Assembly (NCBI GenBank): GCA_017651065.1
Contig: JAGCDP010000024.1
Span: 1-64,000 of the forward strand
Length of the DNA: 64,000 nucleotides
From: Treponema sp.
GTDB lineage: Bacteria > Spirochaetota > Spirochaetia > Treponematales > Treponemataceae
Direction: 5' to 3'
In this document: positions 27,395-34,920 of the stretch, in pieces
Layout: each line of letters starts with the position of its first letter
Numbering within the stretch: position 1 is the stretch's first letter
The notes under the pieces: model-generated
What the model saw: the letters and a program-made list of their open reading frames with translations, nothing else
The model's database searches: none
Told to the model about the DNA's origin: nothing
Made by a program: the position numbers and the translations under genes

Positions 27395-28870
27395 ATGGAT
27401 TATGTTGTTGTAAACTGTAACCGCGACGGAGAAAAAATCAATCGCGATATTTACGGACACTTTAGCGAGCATCTTGGCCGCTGTATATATGGTGGTTTCT
27501 GGGTTGGAAAGGATTCTAAGATTCCTAATATCAACGGTTACCGTAAGGATGTTGTAGAGGCCTTTAAGGAAATTGAAATCCCTAACCTGCGCTGGCCGGG
27601 CGGATGTTTTGCCGATGAGTATCACTGGCGCGATGGTATTGGTCCTTACGAGACCCGCAAACGCATGATCAATACTCACTGGGGCGGTGTTGTAGAAGAT
27701 AACAGCTTTGGTACTCACGAATTTTTTGGGCTTTGTGAGGCTCTTGGCTGTAAGCCTTATGTAAATGGAAACGTTGGTTCCGGTACTGTTCAGGAAATGT
27801 CTGAATGGGTTGAATATATTACTTTTGGCGGCGAGTCTCCTATGAGTAAGCTGCGCGAGGCTAATGGTCACAAGGCTCCCTGGAAGCTTCCGCTGTTCTG
27901 TGTTGGTAATGAAAACTGGGGCTGTGGTGGTAATATGAAGCCTGAATATTATGCAGATTTGTATCGCCGCTACCAGACTTATGTGCGACAGTATGGGCCT
28001 GATAAGATTTTTAAAATTGCCTGTGGTCCTAATGCCGGCGACTTTAACTGGACTGATGTTGTTATGAAAAATGCGGCTCAGTATATGGACGGGCTTTCGC
28101 TTCACTATTACACTGTTGAGCCAGATTGGGGTAGCCGTACTCCTGCTGCTGAGTTTGATGATAAGAGATGGTACCTTTGTTTGAGTAAGGCCAGCTGGAT
28201 GAAGTATCTTGTAGAAACTCACAGTAAGATTATGGACAAGTACGATCCTGAAAAGCGCGTTGCCCTTGTTGTTGACGAATGGGGAACCTGGCATGCTGTA
28301 GAAAAGGGAACTAACCCTGGATTCCTGTACCAGCAGAATACTGTTCGCGATGCATTGGCTGCCGGTATTACTTAGAATATCTTTAATAATCACTGCGATC
28401 GTGTTCGCATTGCAAATATTGCTCAGGCTGTAAACGTTCTTCAGTCTCCTGTTTTGACTGAAGGCGCCAAGATGATTAAAACTCCAACCTGGTATGTATT
28501 CCACATGTACAAAGATCACATGGATGCAACTCATCTTGAAAGCTTTGTTTCTACCGAAACTATTGGAATTGCCGATGCCAAGGTTGACGCTGTTACTGTT
28601 TCTGCTTCTCACAAGAAGGGCGACTACACTGTAACTCTCACAAATGCCGATTTGAACAAGGCCAGAACTGTTACTGTTAGACTTGATGGTCTTAAGAGTA
28701 TTAGTGGTGCAGAGGGTCGCGTGCTTGCCGGTAAGCTTAAGAACAGCATGAACACCTTCGACAAACCAAACGAAGTTGTAGAAAAGAAATGCAAGGTTGA
28801 AATTGCAGAAAACACTGTTACTGTAAAGATGCCTGCAAGAAGCGTTGTTTCTTTGAAAATTAAGAAATAA
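27395..28870 (+). CDS. GH51 alpha-L-arabinofuranosidase, interrupted by one in-frame TAG
   Basis: Reading from 27395 (GGAGGAC upstream) to the TAA at 28870 gives 491 residues, a normal GH51 length, if the TAG at 28373-28375 (codon 327) is read through. The acid/base Glu is in [10 protein letters not shown] (near 171) and the nucleophile Glu in VVDEWGTWH (near 293). After the TAG the frame continues at once with [17 protein letters not shown], a conserved GH51 stretch; the family has a hydrophobic residue at the TAG site, so TTG to TAG is the simplest change. There is no frameshift. The enzyme removes arabinose side chains from arabinoxylan or arabinan; no signal peptide, so it acts in the cytoplasm. 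It is either inactivated, suppressed, or a sequence error. Confidence 0.85.
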
Positions 28871-28908
28871 ATTATCAGATTGCCATGCCACTGCGACTAA
28901 AGGCATTC

Positions 28909-28988
28909 GTCATTGCGAGCCCGCAGGGCGTGGCAATCCAGTGTCATTGTCGCGGTCCCTGAGCCTGTCGAAGGGTGACCCGACAATC
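28909..28988 (+). repeat. Repeats: family B (28909-28940), then family C split by a family A copy
   Basis: The C element is present as its left part (GTCATTGTCG, 28943-28952) and right part (TGACCCGACAATC, 28976-28988), separated by a family A copy (28954-28975, GGTCCCTGAGCCTGTCGAAG...). This is a nested arrangement. Confidence 0.85.
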
Positions 28989-29004
28989 TAATTTCTGAAT
29001 TATT

Positions 29005-29259
29005 ATGTCTGATCCCTGTCCAGTTTGCGAATCAAAAAAAGAATTAGCCTCAATGGAAATGACTCCCGAACTCGTGGAAGAAATGGCTGCTGCCGAGCCG
29101 GTCGCCGACTTTTGTGGGGAGCAGGAATTAGCGAGGCGGCTGGATATTTGTGGTGGGTGCCCACGTCTTGTAAATCAAATGACCTGTGCCGAGTGCGGAT
29201 GCTTTGTGCAATTTCGTGCCAGACATGCCACTGCGCATTGTGCATTAGCGAAGTGGTAA
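29005..29259 (+). CDS. Small Cys-rich protein, DUF6171-like
   Basis: An 84-residue protein with eight Cys. An N-terminal CPVC is followed after an acidic stretch by RRLDICGGCPRLV, CAECGCFVQFRARH and a final Cys before KW. The CxxC pairs suggest a zinc ribbon, and the C-terminal pattern resembles DUF6171 proteins common in gut bacteria. It lies just before the array, with no obvious ribosome site. Function unknown. Confidence 0.65.
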   Translation: MSDPCPVCESKKELASMEMTPELVEEMAAAEPVADFCGEQELARRLDICGGCPRLVNQMTCAECGCFVQFRARHATAHCALAKW

Positions 29260-29486
29260 TTTTGGGTCCCTAAGACAAAACTCGGGGTCCCTGGGCTTGT
29301 CGAAGGGCGTTGCCATTATAATCCACGCGAATTCCTAAAAAAAATCAATATAGTCACTATTTCTCCTCTTTTTTCTCAGAATTCCTCTAAAAAAACAAAA
29401 ATTTTTCATCTTTTTTAAACTTTTTTTCCAAATTTTTGTAATAAGTCGATTTTTTTGGACATATTATATATAGAAAAATTTTATTT
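29260..29486. other. Gap before the array: family A copies and AT-rich leader
   Basis: One family A copy lies at 29286-29307 (GGTCCCTGGGCTTGTCGAAG...), after a partial one near 29264-29276. From 29311 the sequence is strongly AT-rich, with two direct copies of GAATTCCT followed by A-runs (29330 and 29381). Several TATTAT/TATATA stretches at 29462-29472 could serve as a -10 box for the array and the nuclease gene. No coding frame is supported. Confidence 0.5.
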
Positions 29487-30028
29487 ACACGCGATTTACC
29501 TGTCCCCAGTATTTGCGCGTGTAAACAGGTATTCCCAAGAGTGTCCAAGACACGCGGAACCGGGGTGGTGAAGTAATTCGCGTGTAAGAGTATCGTGGCG
29601 GTAGCTGGCAGATACACGCGAAACGAGAAGTGAGTGGTAAATCGCGTGTAAAGGTTCCTGCCTATTGAGCAACAAGACACGCGGTACAGGCGTAATGGAG
29701 TGAATCGCGTGTAAATGTCACAGCATGCGAGGAGCCCGTACACGCGAAACCCAGGTGTATATGGAATACGCGTGTAGGAGTATCGTGGCGGGAGCTGCAA
29801 GATACACGCGAAACATAAGTGGGAATGCAAATCGCGTGTAAAGATTCCTAACTGTTGAGTATCAAGACACGCGATTCAGACGTTTTGGTGTGTCTCGCGT
29901 GTAAGTGCCGCAACATACGAGACAGTCGTACACGCGAAAGTCTTGTGGAAGGGCATTCCGCGTGTATTGTGGAACATATAGGATAATTACATACACGCGA
30001 AAAAGCTCAAATAAGGCAAACCGCGTGT
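29487..30028 (+). repeat. Array of nine inverted ACACGCG/CGCGTGT pairs, 63-64 bp period
   Basis: ACACGCG starts at 29487, 29550, 29614, 29677, 29740, 29804, 29867, 29930 and 29993. Its reverse complement CGCGTGT starts at 29516, 29579, 29643, 29706, 29769, 29833, 29896, 29959 and 30022. Every pair encloses exactly 22 nt of variable sequence, and consecutive pairs are separated by 27 or 28 nt. Flanking T/A bases lengthen some arms to 10 bp (TTTACACGCG with CGCGTGTAAA in unit 1). Many 22-nt loops carry GT at positions 9-10. The linkers fall into classes that recur every three units. The last arm ends 15 bases before the nuclease start codon. The repeat is too short for a CRISPR and no cas gene is seen. 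It could be a chain of RNA stem-loops or a set of phased DNA-binding sites. Confidence 0.93.
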
Positions 30029-30043
30029 AAAAGGAGGATTTTT

Positions 30044-30814
30044 ATGGAACAACTTAAACAGAAACAGACAGAGTTCTTGAATCTGGCAAAAAGGCTTCAG
30101 GATTATATAAAAACTGCACCAAAAGAAAAACTCAGAAGCAGGAAAAAAGGTTCACACTATCAATATTATCTGGAGAAAAACAAGAAGCGTACTTACATCG
30201 CCAAAAAGAATATTGAAACTGCCAGAAAAATTGCTCAGCGGGATTATTATCAAAAGCTGCTTCCTGGACTGTTAAAAAATCTCAAAGCTATGCAACATTT
30301 TTCAAAAGAATACAACACTACCAGTTTGGAACAAAGCTATACCAATCTCTCTGCAGCCCGTAAACAACTGGTGGAGCCCATATTCATAGACAACGTAACC
30401 TATGCATCTCAGTGGCAGGCAAAAAACTATGAACGCAAAAAAGATGCCCCAGATGGAAGCTTCCTTACCTTAAAAAATGAAGCTGTCCGTTCAAAATCAG
30501 AAATCATTATTGCAAATCTTTTGCACAATAAAAAAGTTCCATATCATTATGAATATCCACTCAAGCTATCTAATGGAGTGACAATTCACCCAGACTTTTT
30601 CTGCCTGAACAAACGAACCCGCCAGGAGTTTTACTGGGAACATTGTGGCAAAATGGATGATTTAGAATATACTGTGAGCCTGACCCAAAGACTATCAGAA
30701 TACTCCAAATGTGGAATTTTCCCAGGCAAAAATCTTATCATAACAATGGAAACTGGCAAAATCCCTTTGGAAACAAAAAATGTGGAACGCATAATAGAAA
30801 CATTTTTGAAATAA
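30044..30814 (+). CDS. PD-(D/E)XK-like nuclease encoded directly downstream of the array
   Basis: A 256-residue protein with a perfect GGAGG ribosome site that follows the last array arm. The C-terminal half has nuclease-like motifs: Glu153 in VRSKSEIIIANLL, Asp184 in IHPDFF, and Glu199-His200 in FYWEHCG, which stands in place of the usual (D/E)xK; GIFPGKNLIITMET follows. The N-terminal half is basic and helical: a coiled coil (1-30), LRSRKKGSHYQYYL (30-43), YIAKKN and AQRDYYQKLL, which could bind nucleic acid. Similar proteins with YWEH motifs occur in gut Firmicutes as uncharacterised genes, by memory. No signal peptide. Function is unknown; the array directly in its leader makes a shared function or autoregulation likely. 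Confidence 0.8.
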   Translation: MEQLKQKQTEFLNLAKRLQDYIKTAPKEKLRSRKKGSHYQYYLEKNKKRTYIAKKNIETARKIAQRDYYQKLLPGLLKNLKAMQHFSKEYNTTSLEQSYTNLSAARKQLVEPIFIDNVTYASQWQAKNYERKKDAPDGSFLTLKNEAVRSKSEIIIANLLHNKKVPYHYEYPLKLSNGVTIHPDFFCLNKRTRQEFYWEHCGKMDDLEYTVSLTQRLSEYSKCGIFPGKNLIITMETGKIPLETKNVERIIETFLK

Positions 30815-30921
30815 TACAAAAAACATAGATTTTCTGTTATTTATTTTTTTAGTTTATTTTTATAGAAACTGTTATATAATAAGAACAAAGGAATTCTTTT
30901 TCAAAAATGGAGATGTAAAAA

Positions 30922-32031
30922 ATGGTAAAAATAAAGTGGCTTGGATTATTAACGGCTATGACTTTATTGGCAGCTTCCTGTAAGGTTAGTGTAACACCGT
31001 CTGGAGGTGGAGAAAATGCCGCGTACAAAGCCGGTGACACAGCTCTGGCAAAAATCAAAATAGGCAATACGGAATATGACAATACTGCAGAAGTTTATGT
31101 AACAGGTCCAGATGGTGCGACAATTGTTGGAAAAGGGAACTCAGGTGTTTTTATAGAAGGTCGTACAGTTATTTTAAGTCCTTATGTAATGGGTAAATAT
31201 GAAGTAACTCAGGAACTGTATACTGCTGTAATGACAGAACAGTCAGTTGTAATAAATGAAGAAGTCAAGATATTGAATGCAGCTCCATTTCAGAATATGT
31301 TCGGTAAAGATTATGTAATGGCAGATGGCGAAATCCAAGAGTATCGCCCCGTAGAATTTATAACTTGGTATGATGCAGTTTATTTTTGTAATGCATTGAG
31401 CGAAAAAATGGGACTCGAAAAAGCTTACAAAATTACTGCAATTGAATTAGCAGGTAAAGGAAAGATTTATGATGCAACAGTTGAATTAATCCCTGAGGCA
31501 AACGGTTATCGTCTGCCAACAGAGGCAGAATGGGAATTTGCAGCAAGAGGTGGCAATCCTTCAAAGCCTGATTGGGATTATGCTTTTAGTGGGTCACCAA
31601 CAGGAAAAGATTCTTATAACCAAGATGCAACTATTGGAAGCAGGTTTAATACAGGTTTAGATGCAGTTGGTTGGTATTTGTATAATCTCTTACATGGTAA
31701 ATCAATGAAAGAAGAGACTTTAAAAGGTAGACCTGGATATGGACCGCATCAAGTTGGAATGAAAGAATGTAATGTACTTGGTATCTTCGACATGAGCGGA
31801 AATGTTATTGAATGGTGTTATGACAGATATAATTCTAGCGTTATTGCAGGGGATAATGATAATGAAACAGTGATAAATCCTGTAGGAGATCCCTCGAACA
31901 AAAATCGTATTGAACGTGGTGGGGCTTGGGATTATGAAGCTGGTGTCGCTTGCATATTTTGGAGAGGTTACACAAGTGCAAATAACTTTGGTGATTCTAT
32001 TGGCTTCCGCGTGGTTCGCTCTGCACCATAA
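30922..32031 (+). CDS. FGE/SUMF1-like C-type-lectin-fold lipoprotein, possible variable protein
   Basis: A 369-residue exported protein with lipobox AASC (Cys20). From residue 80 it follows the formylglycine-generating-enzyme fold: YVMGKYEVTQELYTAVM, PVEFITWYDAVYFCNALSEK, YRLPTEAEWEFAARGG, DMSGNVIEWCYD. The C-terminus runs RIERGGAWDYEAGVACIFWR through NNFGDSIGFRVVRS. In treponemes this fold is used by targets of diversity-generating retroelements, whose variable region lies exactly here. No reverse transcriptase or template repeat is in the window. True sulfatase-activating function is unlikely for an exported lipoprotein without a sulfatase neighbour. An AT-rich promoter region precedes it. 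Confidence 0.8.
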   Translation: MVKIKWLGLLTAMTLLAASCKVSVTPSGGGENAAYKAGDTALAKIKIGNTEYDNTAEVYVTGPDGATIVGKGNSGVFIEGRTVILSPYVMGKYEVTQELYTAVMTEQSVVINEEVKILNAAPFQNMFGKDYVMADGEIQEYRPVEFITWYDAVYFCNALSEKMGLEKAYKITAIELAGKGKIYDATVELIPEANGYRLPTEAEWEFAARGGNPSKPDWDYAFSGSPTGKDSYNQDATIGSRFNTGLDAVGWYLYNLLHGKSMKEETLKGRPGYGPHQVGMKECNVLGIFDMSGNVIEWCYDRYNSSVIAGDNDNETVINPVGDPSNKNRIERGGAWDYEAGVACIFWRGYTSANNFGDSIGFRVVRSAP

Positions 32032-32068
32032 GAATAGATACAGAAACAAGTTCAGCATGACAAATTAA

Positions 32069-32182
32069 GTCATTGCGAGCGCAGCGTGGCAATCCAGTTA
32101 TTAGAATGCATTCTTATATGTGGATTGCCACGTCGCTATCGCTCCTCGCAATGACGAGGGCTTTTTGTCCTCGCAATGACGA
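32069..32182 (+). repeat. Dispersed repeat family B, inverted pair plus partial copy
   Basis: A direct copy (32069-32096), an inverted copy (32121-32156) and a further CTCGCAATGACG fragment (32170-32181) lie between two convergent genes. As RNA the pair would form a long hairpin and may serve as a two-way terminator. Confidence 0.8.
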
Positions 32183-32186
32183 ATTG

Positions 32187-33980
32187 TTATTTCTCCCACT
32201 CAACCTGAACGCTTCTTTCATCCTTGTTAGGAATGCGCTGGTAGATGATACAATCTGCCTTATGAATTGAAACTCCCTTGCTTCTTGTTACATAGCCCAT
32301 GATTAAATCCGGGTAGTGCGGATGGCAGCACTGGGCCAGGTTGTAGAGGACATTTTTTTCGCCTTGAACGAGGACTTTTTTATCCGGATATGAAATAACC
32401 TGTGGCTGGATGCCTCTTTTTGGGCGGCGTTTTTTCTGTGGTTCCTGGGCGGCTTCTGAGGCGGCGGCACTTGTTGTAGTTACTGTTGTTGCAGCAGCAT
32501 TCACCCTTTCGCTAAATGTCGGGTCGTTAGTCATGAGCCAGCTGTGGATTTTCTGGTGGGCCTTAGTTGTCTTTACAATCTTGAGCTGGGCCTCTGTCGG
32601 ATGAGCCTGAGGATTTGTGATAATCTCAATAATCTGTGTATTCTGAAGCGGGCGGTTCAACGGAATGATTTTTCCGTCTGCCTTGGCACCTACTATTTTT
32701 TCACCAATGTCTGAGTGAATTGCATATGCAAAGTCTATGGCTGTGGCACCGGCGCGAAGTCTCTTTACATCGCCTTTTGGGGTGAATACATAAATCTCAT
32801 CACCGAGAAGTTCGTCTTTAAGTTCCGAGAATGATTTGTCATCAGAAAGCGAGGCCTGCTTAAGTGCCTGGAGCCTGTTCATAATATCAAGCTTGTCTTC
32901 TTCGACCAGGTCTTTGTTTGAGCCCTTCTTATATAACCAGTGAGAAGCAATACCGTGCTCGGCCATGTTGTGCATGTCTACTGTGCGAATCTGGATTTCC
33001 AGAGGCTTTCCTTCACACATTACAGTTGTATGCAGCGACTGATAACCGTTTGATTTTGGCATTGCGATGTAGTCTTTAAATCGTCCGTCGAGCGGTTTCC
33101 AAAGGCTGTGAACAATTCCTATAAGCGCATAACATTCAGCCGGTGCCTGACACAAAATACGAAGGGCCAGCAAATCATAAAGCTCACTTGCTTCCTTGTT
33201 GCGCTTTCTCATCTTCTGATAAATCGAATAATAATGTTTTGCGCGGCTTTGAATTGTAACTGTGAGTCCAACCTTTTGAGTTGCCTTTAAAATTGCCTGA
33301 GTTGCCTTTCCCAGATATTCAGCCTATTCTTCCGAAGACTGGCTTACAATATTTTTTATCTGAAGGTATGCATCGGGGTTTGTATATTTAAGGCTCAAAT
33401 CTTCAAACTCATTTTTTTCCTTTTGCATTCCCATGCGTTCTGCGAGCGGGGCCCATACTGCAATTGCTGCTTCGGCAATCACCTTCTGATATTCACGGCG
33501 GATATGATTGATATTTCGCATTCTATCCAGACGGTCTGCAAGAGAAATAAAAATGATTCGTACATCATCAGACATTGCAAAAAACATTTTTCTGATTGCG
33601 TCTGACTGATGAAGAGTTTTTGTATTAATAGGAATATTGAGAATCTTGTTTGTTGTATCTGTAATATTTGCAACTGTGTCGCCAAAAAGCTCGCGGACCT
33701 GCTCTGTCGTAACTCCATATTGATTAATAGAATGAAGCAGTGCCGAAATGATAGTAGGGCAGTCAAGTTTATTCTGAGACAGGATTTCTGCAACTCTGAG
33801 CGGATGAACATAATAAGGCTCGCCGCTTGAACGGGTTGTGTCTTTTGTGTTTTCTACAAGCAGCTCCCACGCCTTTGTGATTTCTGATTTTTCTTCCGGG
33901 GCAAGATAATCATGTGCTGCAAAATAGCTTTGCAGTAAGGTTTGAGGATCTGTGGATGTAAAAATAATTTCATTGTTCAT
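32187..33980 (-). CDS. RelA/SpoT family (p)ppGpp synthetase, interrupted by one in-frame TAG
   Basis: The frame from 33980 to 32187 encodes 597 residues if the TAG at 33324-33326 (codon 219) is read. The sequence on both sides belongs to one protein (IKNIVSQSSEE then AEYLGKATQAILKATQKVGL). An N-terminal HD domain is degenerate: ALLHSINQYG stands where active hydrolases have HDxxED. The synthetase domain is intact (KDYIAMPKSNGYQSLHTT, EIQIRTVDMHNMAEHGIASH). A TGS domain follows (DEIYVFTPKGDVKRLRAGAT), then a short Cys/His tail, and no ACT domain. It makes the stringent alarmone; hydrolysis is unlikely. It starts 11 bases inside prmC, so prfA-prmC-relA is one operon. Confidence 0.85.
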
Positions 33981-34920
33981 GTGTCATTTCTACAACGCGA
34001 AGCTGCCCTTCCAAATCGGTGTGAAGCTGTGTTGTAAAACCAAGTCCGCCGGCAAAATCTGCGGTGGCCTGCGCGTTGTATTCACCGGTCTCCATTAGAA
34101 TTGTACCGTTATTTGCAAGATGTTCGCAAGACTGTTGGAGGAGTTTTTTTATTAGGTGAGTGCCATCATGTGGTCCCTGAGCCTGTCGAAGGGCCATATC
34201 GCCATCCAGTGCAAGACGAGGCTCATTTCTACCATCCTTCAAAAGTTCATCAACCATTTTACTTGGAATATACGGCGGGTTAGTCAAAATAAAATCAAAC
34301 TTACCCTCAACTTTTTCAAACAAATCAGACTGAATAAATGTAATTTTCTGCAGAATCTCGCTATCCGGCAAAAGATGTGCTGCATTCTTTTTTGCAATCG
34401 CCAGTGCCGGTTCACTGATGTCTACCATAGTCAACAAAGGCAGTTTTTCTACAGGCACTTTTCCAACGGCATACAAAGTTTTCATCACAGCAATTCCAAT
34501 GCATCCGCTGCCGGTACACATATCGCAAATTGCAAGCGGGTGGGCGGCGGCATCAGATCCAGCTTCATCACCAGATCCAATTCTCTCCATAGTCAACTCA
34601 ACCGCATGCTCAACAAGAATCTCTGTATCAGGCTTAGGAATCAGAACATCAGGCGTAACAAAAAAATCATAGCCGTAAAACTCTTTCACGCCAGTAATGT
34701 AAGCCACGGGCAGCCCTGTCTTCCTTTTACCGATTGCTTCGTTGAGCCATGTCAATTTGTCATCAGGAATATGATTCTCTGCAAAAAGCAGCAGCTGAGT
34801 TTTATCGTATTTGAGGGCGTGAGACAAAAGAACCTCTACATCAAGCGCGGGGCTCGGAGAGGTTCCCTGTAATTCTTTAATCGCGAGATTTTTAAAATCA
34901 CGTATTGTTGCACTATGCAT
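33970..34920 (-). CDS. prmC: Release factor glutamine methyltransferase
   Basis: A 316-residue enzyme that methylates the Gln of the GGQ motif in release factors. The N-terminal helical domain is followed by the SAM site (ICDMCTGSGCIGIAVM) and the catalytic NPPY at 214-217. After EPRLALDG the family usually continues with a short Gly/Asp turn into LI; here about a dozen residues (DMALRQAQGPHDG) are encoded largely by a family A repeat at 34172-34194. It overlaps the end of prfA by 8 bases, giving an operon in which enzyme and substrate are made together. Confidence 0.93.
   Translation of the reverse strand: MHSATIRDFKNLAIKELQGTSPSPALDVEVLLSHALKYDKTQLLLFAENHIPDDKLTWLNEAIGKRKTGLPVAYITGVKEFYGYDFFVTPDVLIPKPDTEILVEHAVELTMERIGSGDEAGSDAAAHPLAICDMCTGSGCIGIAVMKTLYAVGKVPVEKLPLLTMVDISEPALAIAKKNAAHLLPDSEILQKITFIQSDLFEKVEGKFDFILTNPPYIPSKMVDELLKDGRNEPRLALDGDMALRQAQGPHDGTHLIKKLLQQSCEHLANNGTILMETGEYNAQATADFAGGLGFTTQLHTDLEGQLRVVEMTHEQ
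34172..34194 (+). repeat. Dispersed repeat family A inside prmC
   Basis: GGTCCCTGAGCCTGTCGAAG... lies in the coding strand complement and adds the peptide RQAQGP after the conserved LALDG of PrmC. Confidence 0.85.

Noticed and set aside
27356..28906. 516-codon frame antisense to the GH51 gene
   Set aside because: It is the complement of a gene with clear GH51 motifs, and has no family features of its own.
29387..29830. 147-codon minus-strand frame across the array
   Set aside because: Its repeated Tyr-Thr-Arg peptides are only the translation of the repeat arms; it has no ribosome site and ends inside the array.
29487..30028. CRISPR array
   Set aside because: The conserved element is 7-10 bp, it alternates in orientation, and no cas gene is present.
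29487..30028. TIGR-type guide array
   Set aside because: The described TIGR units are about 36 nt and their proteins carry a Nop domain. The period here is 63-64 and the neighbour shows nuclease-like motifs with no Nop features that I can see.
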